Source: Danxiaibacter flavus
Lineage (GTDB): Bacteria; Bacteroidota; Bacteroidia; Chitinophagales; Chitinophagaceae
Length of the DNA stretch: 64,000 nucleotides
Direction of reading: 5' to 3'
Assembly (NCBI RefSeq): GCF_041060425.1
Contig: NZ_JAULBC010000006.1
Coordinates: forward strand, 1 to 64,000
Below, in pieces: positions 1 through 9,267 of the stretch. The notes beneath the pieces were generated by a model. That model was not told where the DNA came from and did not search any database. It saw nothing but the letters and a program-made list of their open reading frames with translations. Position 1 is the first letter of the stretch, and each line of letters begins with the position of its first letter. The position numbers and the translations under genes are program-made.

Positions 1-1
1 T

Positions 2-1705
2 GCGATGACACCTGTATGTGAAGGTTCAGACCAACTTCTGACAGCAACAAGTACCACAGCCGGTGTAACCTATAACTGGTCAGGACCAACACCGCTGGTA
101 GTAAATAATGATAAAGCTACAATCAAGGCGGCAACAGTAGCATCAAATGGCAGCTATAGTGTATCAGCAACATTAAATACCTGTACCTCTAAATCTGCTA
201 CAGTAGATGTTGCGATCAATCCAATGCCAGTTGTGCCCACTATTGCAATGATCCCTGTATGTGAAGGTTCAGATCAACTACTAACCGCAACAAGTACCAC
301 AACGGGTGTAACTTATAATTGGTCAGGCCCTAAACCGTTGGTAGTAAATAATAATAAGGCAACAATCACGGCGGCAACCGTAGCATCAAATGGCAGCTAC
401 AGTGTATCAGCAACCTTAAATACCTGTACCTCTAAATCTGCTACAGTAAATGTTGCGATCAATCCAATGCCTGTTGTACCCACTATTGCGATGACACCTG
501 TGTGTGAAGGTTCCGATCAACTCCTGACAGCAACAAGCACGACAACGGGCGTAACTTATAATTGGTCCGGCCCCAAGCCGCTGGTAGTAAATAATGACAA
601 GGCTACTATCAAGGCAGTAACCGTAGCAGCAAATGGTATCTATAGTGTATCTGCAACATTAAATACCTGTACCTCTCAATCTGCCACAGTAAATGTTCAG
701 ATCAAGCCAATGCCAATTGTACCCACTATTGCGATGACGCCTGTGTGTGAAGGTTCCGATCAACTCCTGACAGCAACAAGCACGACAACGGGCGTAACTT
801 ATAATTGGTCCGGCCCCAAGCCGCTGGTAGTAAATAATGACAAGGCTACTATCAAGACAGTAACCGTAGCCGCAAATGGTATCTATAGTGTATCTGCAAC
901 ATTAAATACCTGTACCTCTCAATCTGCCACAGTAAATGTTCAGATCAAGCCAATGCCAGTTGTGCCCACTATTGTGATGATACCTGTGTGTGAAGGTTCA
1001 GATCAACTCCTGACAGCAACAAGCACAACAACGGGTGTAACTTATAATTGGTCAGGGCCGAAGCCGCTGGTAGTAAATAATGACAAGGCAACAATCACGG
1101 CCGCAACCGTAGCCGCAAATGGCATCTATAGTGTTTCTGCAACATTAAATACCTGTACCTCTCAATCTGCCACAGTAAATGTTCAGATCAAGCCAATGCC
1201 AATTGTACCCACTATTGCGATGATACCTGTGTGTGAAGGTTCCGATCAACTCCTCATAGCAACAAGCACGACAACGGGCGTAACTTATAATTGGTCGGGC
1301 CCCAAACCGCTGGTAGTAAATAATAATAAGGCAACAATCACGGCTGCAACGGTAGCCGCAAATGGTATCTATAGTGTTTCTGCAACATTAAATACCTGTA
1401 CCTCTCAACCTGCTACAGTAAATGTTCAGATCAAGCCGATGCCAGTTGTGCCCACTATTGCGATGACGCCTGTGTGTGAAGGTTCAGATCAGCTCCTGAC
1501 AGCAACAAGTACAACAACGGGTGTAACTTATAATTGGTCAGGGCCCAAGCCGCTGGTAGTAAATAATGATAAGGCAACAATCACGGAAGCAACCGTAGCT
1601 TCAAATGGTATCTATAGTGTATCAGCAACATTAAATACCTGTACCTCTCAATCTGTTACAGTAAATGTTCAGATCAAGCCAATGCCCGCGATGCCGACTA
1701 TTGCG
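2..1705 (+). repeat. Seven near-identical 243-bp coding repeats
   Basis: The first seven Ig-like units begin with the ATG codons at 5, 248, 491, 734, 977, 1220 and 1463, a period of exactly 243 bp (81 codons), and differ by few bases. Later units (from 1706) are clearly diverged. Further on, units of 83 codons alternate in two types, giving a 498-bp super-repeat (starts near 3173, 3671, 4169). The high identity of the first block suggests recent expansion or gene conversion, and the copy number could be collapsed in a short-read assembly. Confidence 0.9.
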
Positions 1706-4700
1706 TGGTTGCCAGTGTGCGAAGGCTCAGATTTGGATATGACAGCAAGCACGAACATTCCGGGGGCAACATTCAGCTGGACCGGCGTAAATAATTTCAC
1801 TGCAAGAGGAGCAACGGCAACCCTTCCACAAGCTACCCGTAAGGATAACGGAACTTATAATGTAACGGCTACTTTAAATGGATGCCCTTCTCTTGTCGCC
1901 AGTACTTCTGTGACGTTAAAAAATGTTCCTGCCAAGCCTACGGTTGATTGGATAGCAGTTTGTGAAGGGAACGACCTTAGCATGAAAGCAAGTACCGATT
2001 TGTCTGGAGTAAGCTTTGCCTGGACGGGAGTAAACGGCTTTACTGCGGCAGGAGCTACAGCAACGTTGACAAAAGCAACGCGGAACAACAACGGTATTTA
2101 TAGTGTAACGGCTACTTTAAATGGATGTCCTTCTCTTGCCGGCAGCACTTCCGTTACGCTGAAAAATGTTCCTGTAAAGCCCAGTATTACATGGGCATCC
2201 ATATGTGAGGGAAAGGATCTGACATTGCTCGCGAAGACGGATCTCGCAGGCGTGGACTTTAGCTGGACCGGTGTGAACAGTTTTACTGCAAATGGCTCCA
2301 CTGCAGTGGTACCCGCTGCTACAAGAAATAACAATGGAGTTTACAGTGTTACTGCGTCGCTGAACGGTTGTCCTTCTGCCCCAGGATCAACAACTGTAAC
2401 GGTCAGGAACACGCCTAAAGCGCCTTCTATAAGTGTGCCATCCATTTGCGAAGGAAGTGATCTTACTTTGTCTGCAACTACCGACTTAGCGAACAGCGTT
2501 TTCGATTGGACAAGTGCAGGCAATTTTTCAGCCAAAGGAGCATCTGTAACATTTGCAAAGGCCACTATCAAAAACAACGGTGATTACTCGGTTACTGCAA
2601 CGCTTAATGGATGTCCGTCCAAACCTGCAACTGCTACAGTCGCTATAAGAGTAATGCCCCTTGTGCCAACTGTTGCATGGAACACTGGTTTGTGTGAAGG
2701 AACTGATCTAAAACTCTCTGCAGCTACCACTACCGCGGGTACAATAGCTTATGCATGGAGCGGACCAGCCAGCTATTCATCGTCAACACAAAATCCGACA
2801 ATTGCCAATGCCACCGTTAAAGCCAATGGCACCTATTCTGTAACTGCTACGTTAAACGGTTGTACATCGCAGCCTGCAACTACAAATGTGACAATTAAGG
2901 TGATGCCGGTTATTCCAACTGTTGCCTGGAACAGCGGGCTTTGCGAAGCAAGTGATCTTAAACTATCAGCCAGCACAACAACTCCGGGAATCATTGGTTA
3001 TAACTGGACGGGGCCATTGAGTTTTACTTCAAACATTCAAAATCCTGTAATCACCAATTCAACCATAAAGAATAATGGAACATACGCTGTAACTGCTACC
3101 TTAAACGGTTGTACTTCCAAACCTGCAACAGCAACAGTAGCGGTGAAAGTAATGCCTGTGGTTCCGACAGTTGCCTGGAATAATGGTCTGTGCGAAGGTA
3201 CCGATCTGCAATTGTCTGCAGCAACAACCACACCAGGCGTTATTAGTTACGCATGGTCCGGACCAGCCAGCTATTCATCAAACGTACAAAAGCCGGTTAT
3301 AGCTGCAGCTACTGTTAAAAACAATGGCAGCTATTCAGTAACGGCGACGTTAAACGGCTGTACGTCCAAACCTGGAACAACAACTGTAGCAGTGAAAGTA
3401 ATGCCACTGGTTCCAACAGTTGCATGGAACAGCGGTGTTTGTGAGGACAGCGATCTGAAATTATCAGCAAGCACAACAACTGCAGGTGTGATCGGCTATA
3501 ATTGGACCGGGCCGTTGAGTTTTGCATCCAATGTTCAAAATCCGGTAATTACCAATTCAACTATAAAGAATAACGGAACCTACGCTGTAACTGCTACTTT
3601 AAACGGCTGTACCTCTAAACCAGCAACAACAACTGTTGCTGTGAAAGTAATGCCTGTAGTCCCTACAGTTGCCTGGAATAATGGTCTGTGTGAAGGAACC
3701 GATCTGCAATTGTCTGCAGCAACAACCACACCTGGCGTTATTAGTTACGCATGGTCCGGACCTGCCAGCTATTCATCAAACGTACAAAAGCCGGTTATAG
3801 CTGCGGCTACAGTTAAAAATAATGGTAGCTATTCTGTAACCGCTACATTAAATGGCTGCACCTCCAAACCTGCAACAACAACTGTAGCAGTGAAAGTAAT
3901 GCCACAGGTTCCAACAGTGGCATGGAATAATGGTGTTTGTGAGGACAGCGATCTGAAACTGTCAGCCAGTACAACAACTGCAGGTGTGATCGGCTATAAT
4001 TGGACCGGTCCATTGAGCTTTGCATCAGCTGTTCAAAATCCGGTAATTACCAATTCAACTATAAAGAATAATGGAACTTACGCTGTAACAGCTACATTAA
4101 ACGGCTGTACATCCAAACCGGCAACAGCAACAGTTGCGGTTAAGGTAATGCCAGAAGTGCCTACAGTTGCATGGAACAATGGCTTGTGTGAAGGCACAGA
4201 TCTGCAATTATCTGCAGCTTCTACTACAGAAGGCAATATCAGCTATGCATGGTCAGGCCCGGCAAATTATTCATCAACTTTACAAAAACCAGTCATTACC
4301 GGAGCTACCGTTAAAAACAACGGTGATTATAGTGTGACAGCAACATTAAACGGTTGTACATCCCAACCTGCAATAACAACAATAGGTGTTAAAGTAATGC
4401 CGCAGGTGCCAACAGTTGCATGGAACAATGGTTTATGTGAGGGTAATGATCTAACGCTGCACGCAGCTACATCTACAACGGGAAGTATTGTATATAGCTG
4501 GAGCGGACCTTCTGGTTTTACTTCAGCTAAACAAGATCCTGTTATTAGCGCTGCTACAATAAAAGATAACGGTAATTACAATGTAACCGCATCTTTAAAC
4601 GGGTGTACTTCATTACCGGCAGTCACTGCCGTAGCAATTAAGGTTACTCCGTTAGCGCCCGTGATCACCTGGAACTATCCGGTTTGCGAAGGAAGCGATC

Positions 4701-7150
4701 TGCAATTAAATGCAAGTACTTCAACACAGGGAGCTATTAAATACAATTGGAACGGCCCGTCAAATTATTCTGTAGCTGACGTGCAGAACCCATTAATCGC
4801 TTCTGCAACAGCAGCGGGACAGACAGGAAAGTACACGGTAGTGGCAGTATTGGACGGATGTTCATCTGCACCAGCAGTTTCAGATATTGTAGTGAAAGTG
4901 ATGCCGAAAGTTCCTGTGATTAAATGGAATGATCCGTTGTGTGAAGGAAACGATCTTCTGCTAAGTGCAACGTCAAACACACAAGGCAATATTCTGTATA
5001 GCTGGACAGGTCCTTCAGGGTATTCATCACTCGTTCAGCAACCAGTGATCAAAAATGCATCATATGCTGCGAATACCGGTGCGTATGCTGTAACTGCAAC
5101 TTTGAATGGTTGTACTTCTGCACCTGCAGCAACAGTTGTTTCTGTTAAAGAAGTACCGAAGATACCTTTGATACAGTCTGTTGGTCCGTTATGTGAAGGA
5201 ACAGACCTGCAACTGACTGCAACATCATCTATTGTTTCAGACGGAACAATTCAGTACAACTGGACTGGTCCTTCCGGTTACACATCAAACGTTCAAAATC
5301 CTTTGATCGCTGCAGCTTCATCAGTTACCAATACGGGAGACTATACGGTTTCAGCTACGCTGGATGGATGCACATCTGCATCATCAACTATAAACGTTTT
5401 AGTAAAATTGCGCCCTGCAAAACCTGCTATCCAGGCCAATGATCCCTTGTGCGAAGGAAGTGATCTTCAGCTTAAGGCTGAGACAGAAACTGCAGGTGCA
5501 ATCCGCTATAGCTGGGCGGGTCCTGCTGCATTTAAATCCAGCAAGCAAGGGTTTACCATTCAATCCGTAAGTTTATCTGAAAACGCTGGTATGTACGCTG
5601 TAACGGCTGTACTGGACGGTTGTGTGTCAGAACCTGCTACCAGGAATATAATTGTAAAAGTTGTTCCGGCTGCCCCTTCAATTACTTCAAATGCACCGTT
5701 ATGTTTTGGTACCGATTTGTTGATGAATGCATCAACTGTTACGCCCGGAAATGTAACATATAGCTGGACTGGTCCCGACGGTTTTACCTCAAATGAAGCT
5801 AATCCTTCAGTTGCAAAAGTAGATCTTGATGCTGCGGGCGTATATCATGTGGCTGCAACACTTGATGGATGTACTTCTGCAGCGGCTGATCTGCGCGTTG
5901 TTGTTAACAGCCTTCCTGCGCCGCCTTCTGTAAGAAATCCGTCGGCTGTATGTGCAGGTGGTGGAAGCATTCAACTTGCAGATTACATAACAAGCGGGCA
6001 AAATGTAACATGGTTTACTGATGCTCAGGTTTTGATTGGAGCAACGGCACCAACGCTAACCCGGGAAAATGCCGGAAACTTTGTGTACTATGCAGCCAAT
6101 AATTCACCGCAAAACTGTCGCAGTGAGCTGGTAAAAGTTACGTCCGTTGTTCACGAAAATCCTTCAGCTACAGCGCGCAAAAAAGATGTTTCCTGCCTCG
6201 GTGGGTCTGATGGAAGAGTAGATCTTGTTGTATCCGGCGGACAGTTTCCATACAGGTTTAAATGGAGCAATGGAAGCAACGAGCGAAGCCTGGTTAATGT
6301 ATCATCCGGTGTGTATAATGCGATGGTAACAGATACAAGGGGATGTAATGCAAGAAGTTCAGATGCAGTGGTGAATGACGGTGTAAATCCACCTGCTCCA
6401 ATTGCACGCAGCATTGATTTGTGCGAAAGTGGTGGTACTGTAATGTTAAGCGCAAAGGGAGCTAGCGGAACCAACCTGCAATGGTACACATACGAAGGAA
6501 CGCCATTGTCATCAGCTCCTTATATCGATAAAGGTGGTCCTGCTTCTTATGCCTATTATGTAAGTAGCAGAAGTGCACTTGGATGCGAGAGTGAAAAAAC
6601 ATTTGTTTCCGCAATGGTAAGATCAGCTCCTAAAATAACAACCATAAACAAGCATGAGCCGGATTGTAACGGTTATGAGAAGGGTTATTTTGATGTGGTA
6701 GCTGATGGCGGCTGCAATAATTCCGCATACACATTCAAATTGCTTAATACAATGCAGGAGCAATCGACCGGCATGTTTAACAATGTTGCTCCGGGAACTT
6801 ATAAAGTACAGGTTTCAGACGAGTGTGGATGTTCTACAACTCAGGATGTTGAACTTGGCATAACGATGAACGACTGCGATGTTCTGATGCCGACCGGCTT
6901 TACACCGAATGGAGACAAGAACAACGATGTCTTTAGGCCGGCTGCTTATGGTAAGATCAGCGATTATAAATTGCAGATCTACAACCGTTGGGGGCAATTA
7001 CTGTTCGAGAGTGAAGTTCCTGGTAAAGGATGGGACGGAACTTATGGAGGAAAAGATCAGCCTGTTGCCACTTATGTATGGCAGATGTTCTATAAAAATG
7101 CGCAGGGTGAATCCCGGTATAAAAAAGGTACAATCGTACTGATAAGATAG
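2..7150 (+). CDS. Giant Ig-like repeat adhesin with gliding-type T9SS C-terminal domain (5' partial)
   Basis: The gene is open from the left edge, so its N-terminus and signal peptide lie outside; 2381+ residues are visible. It contains 24 Ig-like repeats of about 79-85 residues, each with a conserved Cys-Glu-Gly near the start (VCEGSDQLL or LCEGTDLQLS) and a second Cys in NTCTS, NGCPS or NGCTS, consistent with a disulfide per domain. After these come two further two-Cys domains flanking a SprB-like repeat (FPYRFKWSNG, about residues 2060-2120). The end, from DVLMPTGFTPNGDKNNDVF to KKGTIVLIR, is the gliding-motility-associated C-terminal domain (TIGR04131/CHU_C type) used by type IX secretion, type B sorting. 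Inference: a secreted surface adhesin or filament. The substrate is unknown. A hairpin terminator follows the stop. Confidence 0.93.
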   Translation, partial: AMTPVCEGSDQLLTATSTTAGVTYNWSGPTPLVVNNDKATIKAATVASNGSYSVSATLNTCTSKSATVDVAINPMPVVPTIAMIPVCEGSDQLLTATSTTTGVTYNWSGPKPLVVNNNKATITAATVASNGSYSVSATLNTCTSKSATVNVAINPMPVVPTIAMTPVCEGSDQLLTATSTTTGVTYNWSGPKPLVVNNDKATIKAVTVAANGIYSVSATLNTCTSQSATVNVQIKPMPIVPTIAMTPVCEGSDQLLTATSTTTGVTYNWSGPKPLVVNNDKATIKTVTVAANGIYSVSATLNTCTSQSATVNVQIKPMPVVPTIVMIPVCEGSDQLLTATSTTTGVTYNWSGPKPLVVNNDKATITAATVAANGIYSVSATLNTCTSQSATVNVQIKPMPIVPTIAMIPVCEGSDQLLIATSTTTGVTYNWSGPKPLVVNNNKATITAATVAANGIYSVSATLNTCTSQPATVNVQIKPMPVVPTIAMTPVCEGSDQLLTATSTTTGVTYNWSGPKPLVVNNDKATITEATVASNGIYSVSATLNTCTSQSVTVNVQIKPMPAMPTIAWLPVCEGSDLDMTASTNIPGATFSWTGVNNFTARGATATLPQATRKDNGTYNVTATLNGCPSLVASTSVTLKNVPAKPTVDWIAVCEGNDLSMKASTDLSGVSFAWTGVNGFTAAGATATLTKATRNNNGIYSVTATLNGCPSLAGSTSVTLKNVPVKPSITWASICEGKDLTLLAKTDLAGVDFSWTGVNSFTANGSTAVVPAATRNNNGVYSVTASLNGCPSAPGSTTVTVRNTPKAPSISVPSICEGSDLTLSATTDLANSVFDWTSAGNFSAKGASVTFAKATIKNNGDYSVTATLNGCPSKPATATVAIRVMPLVPTVAWNTGLCEGTDLKLSAATTTAGTIAYAWSGPASYSSSTQNPTIANATVKANGTYSVTATLNGCTSQPATTNVTIKVMPVIPTVAWNSGLCEASDLKLSASTTTPGIIGYNWTGPLSFTSNIQNPVITNSTIKNNGTYAVTATLNGCTSKPATATVAVKVMPVVPTVAWNNGLCEGTDLQLSAATTTPGVISYAWSGPASYSSNVQKPVIAAATVKNNGSYSVTATLNGCTSKPGTTTVAVKVMPLVPTVAWNSGVCEDSDLKLSASTTTAGVIGYNWTGPLSFASNVQNPVITNSTIKNNGTYAVTATLNGCTSKPATTTVAVKVMPVVPTVAWNNGLCEGTDLQLSAATTTPGVISYAWSGPASYSSNVQKPVIAAATVKNNGSYSVTATLNGCTSKPATTTVAVKVMPQVPTVAWNNGVCEDSDLKLSASTTTAGVIGYNWTGPLSFASAVQNPVITNSTIKNNGTYAVTATLNGCTSKPATATVAVKVMPEVPTVAWNNGLCEGTDLQLSAASTTEGNISYAWSGPANYSSTLQKPVITGATVKNNGDYSVTATLNGCTSQPAITTIGVKVMPQVPTVAWNNGLCEGNDLTLHAATSTTGSIVYSWSGPSGFTSAKQDPVISAATIKDNGNYNVTASLNGCTSLPAVTAVAIKVTPLAPVITWNYPVCEGSDLQLNASTSTQGAIKYNWNGPSNYSVADVQNPLIASATAAGQTGKYTVVAVLDGCSSAPAVSDIVVKVMPKVPVIKWNDPLCEGNDLLLSATSNTQGNILYSWTGPSGYSSLVQQPVIKNASYAANTGAYAVTATLNGCTSAPAATVVSVKEVPKIPLIQSVGPLCEGTDLQLTATSSIVSDGTIQYNWTGPSGYTSNVQNPLIAAASSVTNTGDYTVSATLDGCTSASSTINVLVKLRPAKPAIQANDPLCEGSDLQLKAETETAGAIRYSWAGPAAFKSSKQGFTIQSVSLSENAGMYAVTAVLDGCVSEPATRNIIVKVVPAAPSITSNAPLCFGTDLLMNASTVTPGNVTYSWTGPDGFTSNEANPSVAKVDLDAAGVYHVAATLDGCTSAAADLRVVVNSLPAPPSVRNPSAVCAGGGSIQLADYITSGQNVTWFTDAQVLIGATAPTLTRENAGNFVYYAANNSPQNCRSELVKVTSVVHENPSATARKKDVSCLGGSDGRVDLVVSGGQFPYRFKWSNGSNERSLVNVSSGVYNAMVTDTRGCNARSSDAVVNDGVNPPAPIARSIDLCESGGTVMLSAKGASGTNLQWYTYEGTPLSSAPYIDKGGPASYAYYVSSRSALGCESEKTFVSAMVRSAPKITTINKHEPDCNGYEKGYFDVVADGGCNNSAYTFKLLNTMQEQSTGMFNNVAPGTYKVQVSDECGCSTTQDVELGITMNDCDVLMPTGFTPNGDKNNDVFRPAAYGKISDYKLQIYNRWGQLLFESEVPGKGWDGTYGGKDQPVATYVWQMFYKNAQGESRYKKGTIVLIR

Positions 7151-7202
7151 TGTTTCGCGCCTCATCATAGCTACGCTGTTCACAGCGTCACTTGTTTACC
7201 TC

Positions 7203-7237
7203 GCCGCAAATGCAGCAATGCAGTTTGCGGCTTTTTT
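7203..7237 (+). terminator. Rho-independent terminator of the adhesin gene
   Basis: GCCGCAAA (7203-7210) pairs with TTTGCGGC (7224-7231), extended by an inner TGCA/TGCA stem, and is followed by six T. It lies 53 bp after the stop codon. A smaller hairpin (acgctg/cagcgt, 7173-7188) precedes it. Confidence 0.85.
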
Positions 7238-7541
7238 ATGAAGATTAAGTTTCTTTTAATAAGTATACTGTTTAATTGAATTAAACATTGTTTAGTATTG
7301 TTTTACTTTCAATGCGATAGAGCGTATTTTTTATGCATGCTTCAATATTATTGAAATAAGCAACATCCAAACAGTAGTGCTCTTCAAATCTGAGTACTTC
7401 GTACTTCGTAGATCGTACTTCTTTGGAAGGATTTTCGTTAATTCAACGACATTGATGCATGCTTATTGATTGAGTAATATCGTTGATGATCGAAAGCTGC
7501 CTCCAATTGTATAATTCACGTAACTCTCAAATAACTATGCC
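7238..7541. other. Gene-free stretch before the MgtC-like gene, with a CGTACTT word repeat
   Basis: AT-rich spacer. The only structure I see is a run of the word CGTACTT at 7392-7421 (gagtacttcgtacttcgtag and continuation), one of several such runs in the window. No gene or clear promoter was recognised. Confidence 0.6.
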
Positions 7542-8234
7542 ATGATAGAAGGATTAAGCTGGCAGGAAACGATTTTGCGGCTTTTACTTGCAGCTATATT
7601 GGGCGGCCTCGTCGGAATAGAGCGTCAAAGGCTGGAGTGGGCGGCCGGCTTGCGCACGCATATGCTTGTGTGCTTAGGATCATCACTTATTATGATGGTT
7701 TCTTCTTTTGGCTTCTCTGATATTCTCGGAACGCCCAATGTTAACCTGGACCCTTCCCGCGTAGCGGCACAAGTGGTTAGTGGCATTGGTTTCCTTGGTG
7801 CAGGCACCATTCTTTTTTTAAAGCATGAAGTTGTGCGTGGCTTAACAACGGCTGCAGGATTGTGGACGGTAGCCGGTATTGGATTGGCGGTAGGAGGAGG
7901 AATGTATATTGCCGCGTCTGCAGCCACCGTGCTGGTATTGATTGTACTTGTACTGGTAAAGCCTTATAAGAAAAAGATCACGCGAATGACGCAGCCCAAC
8001 GAAATCTATCTTGCAGCAAAAAAGAAAGAGGGTATACTACAATATGTGGAAGGCGTAACTGAAAATAATAACCTGGTAGTGACTGATATTAGCATTCATC
8101 ACTCGGATAAAAATGAAGTAGAACAGGTTTATATCAAATTCAGTAAAAATACAGATGCGGGATCGTTGCGCTCCGCTATTGATGCATTTAATCAAATGCC
8201 GGGCATACAGGTGGTAAGGTGTAAGATCAAATAA
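7542..8234 (+). CDS. MgtC/SapB family membrane protein
   Basis: This 230-residue protein has the MgtC/SapB pattern: a hydrophobic N-terminal part with about four or five membrane segments (roughly residues 10-26, 39-58, 80-96 and 100-143), the family motif GIERQR after the first segment, and small-residue-rich segments VSGIGFLGAGTILF and GLTTAAGLWTVAGIGL. A cytoplasmic C-terminal domain (about 150-230) resembles the ACT-like tail of longer MgtC proteins. The family is linked to magnesium limitation and acid or intracellular stress, with MgtC of Salmonella acting on the F-type ATPase. The exact role here is unknown. The gene stands alone and is convergent with the YHS lipoprotein gene. Confidence 0.9.
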   Translation: MIEGLSWQETILRLLLAAILGGLVGIERQRLEWAAGLRTHMLVCLGSSLIMMVSSFGFSDILGTPNVNLDPSRVAAQVVSGIGFLGAGTILFLKHEVVRGLTTAAGLWTVAGIGLAVGGGMYIAASAATVLVLIVLVLVKPYKKKITRMTQPNEIYLAAKKKEGILQYVEGVTENNNLVVTDISIHHSDKNEVEQVYIKFSKNTDAGSLRSAIDAFNQMPGIQVVRCKIK

Positions 8235-8245
8235 TTCCCTCGCTT

Positions 8246-8389
8246 TATAACGGACAAGGGTTTATGCAGATTAGTCAGGTGTCAGGTATCAGGTATCAGG
8301 TGTGAAACAATCGCCTTAGTTTTAAGCTTTGGGCTTTAGGCTTTGAGCTTAAAGCTTAACTGAATCTACATAAACCCTTGTCCGTTATA
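8246..8389. repeat. 27-bp inverted repeat enclosing two word-repeat runs
   Basis: Arms at 8246-8272 and 8363-8389 are reverse complements with one mismatch (both carry ACGGACAAGGGTTTATG or its complement). The 90-bp interior holds a TCAGGTATCAGGTGTCAGG-type run (8275-8304) and a GCTTTAG-type run (8315-8357). The element lies between the convergent MgtC-like and YHS genes. It could act as a bidirectional terminator, but no T-tract follows either arm. Confidence 0.85.
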
Positions 8390-8398
8390 TTTAAGTTG

Positions 8399-8716
8399 CT
8401 ATTGTGTTTTCAGCTGAAGCTGTGTTATAAATTGTTCGGGATTTTGCAGGAATGTAGCCTTACATTCTTTGGAGCAAAAACCAATTACATGATTTTTGTA
8501 ATGAGCAGTATCGCCAATTCCGGCTGTTACAGGCATACCGCATGCAGGATCTTTAATATTGTCTACCATTGATGCTGTGTACATAGAAGCATGCATTGTA
8601 GTATCCGTTTTTTTATCAGCCGCTTCAAACGTTTGTTTTGAATCGCCGTTCTTACAAGCCGCGAAGTATAACGGGCTTGCGAGCAACATCGCTTGCAGAA
8701 AAATTTTGTTTGTCAT
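8399..8716 (-). CDS. YHS-domain lipoprotein
   Basis: A 105-residue protein with a lipoprotein signal (lipobox YFAAC, Cys about 21) and a YHS-type metal-binding domain in the C-terminal half: DPACGMPV, then HYKNHVIGFCSKECKATFLQNPEQF. This matches the YHS pattern of a CGM motif plus a CSxxC pair and an aromatic F/Y-rich tail. YHS domains occur in copper and heavy-metal ATPases and in small periplasmic proteins, and are thought to bind metal. Probable role: periplasmic metal-binding lipoprotein. It stands alone, and its 3' end abuts the long inverted repeat. Confidence 0.85.
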   Translation of the reverse strand: MTNKIFLQAMLLASPLYFAACKNGDSKQTFEAADKKTDTTMHASMYTASMVDNIKDPACGMPVTAGIGDTAHYKNHVIGFCSKECKATFLQNPEQFITQLQLKTQ

Positions 8717-9267
8717 CTTAGCATTTTTGAAAGGTTACCTTCAGTACGAATGGAACTATTTAAGCCCGATAGTAAAAAAGGCTTGAAAAGGTAAAAAAAA
8801 ATCCCGGTTTCAAATTTCGGTAAAAGTTATTTTCCTCCCATTTTACATGAACGGTAGAACCGGGCAAAATGATCCGAGGTTTTTTTGATCCCAGAGGTTT
8901 CTAGAGGTTTTACTTGTTCGGCTGAAAAACGATGAATAATACAACCGGTTGTCAAACTCATAGGCATCAGATTTTTGATTTGCTATATCTCCTGAATGGA
9001 TATATCAATATTTTTTCTATTAATAGAATATGGGGCTTAAACTCATTATTTGCATCAAAAAATGTCATCTCTCGCCTAGTATGTTCAGAAATTATTGTAT
9101 TTTAAAGAAACCTTTATAAATCTTTAAAATATTAATGTGAATTTCAGTTAAATGTTAAAGGTTGCTTAATGCAACTATAAATGCTGATTAAAGGTTATTA
9201 AACAGGATGAATGGTCTTAGAGCATGTTTAATGGTTTTCTATTTTTAGAGAACTAAAACTACTGCTA
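8717..9267. other. 551-bp upstream region between YHS and susC-like genes
   Basis: Divergent promoter region, strongly AT-rich in its right half (9000-9240). A short direct repeat agaggttt occurs twice at about 8892-8910. I see no reading frame, tRNA or convincing promoter box. Confidence 0.5.

Noticed and set aside
1855..2577. Three antisense frames of 78 codons inside the adhesin
   Set aside because: They are mirror frames of the Ig-like repeats with the same period and have no independent support.
8378..8786. Plus-strand frames opposite the YHS lipoprotein gene
   Set aside because: They overlap a well-supported gene on the other strand and have no recognisable domain.
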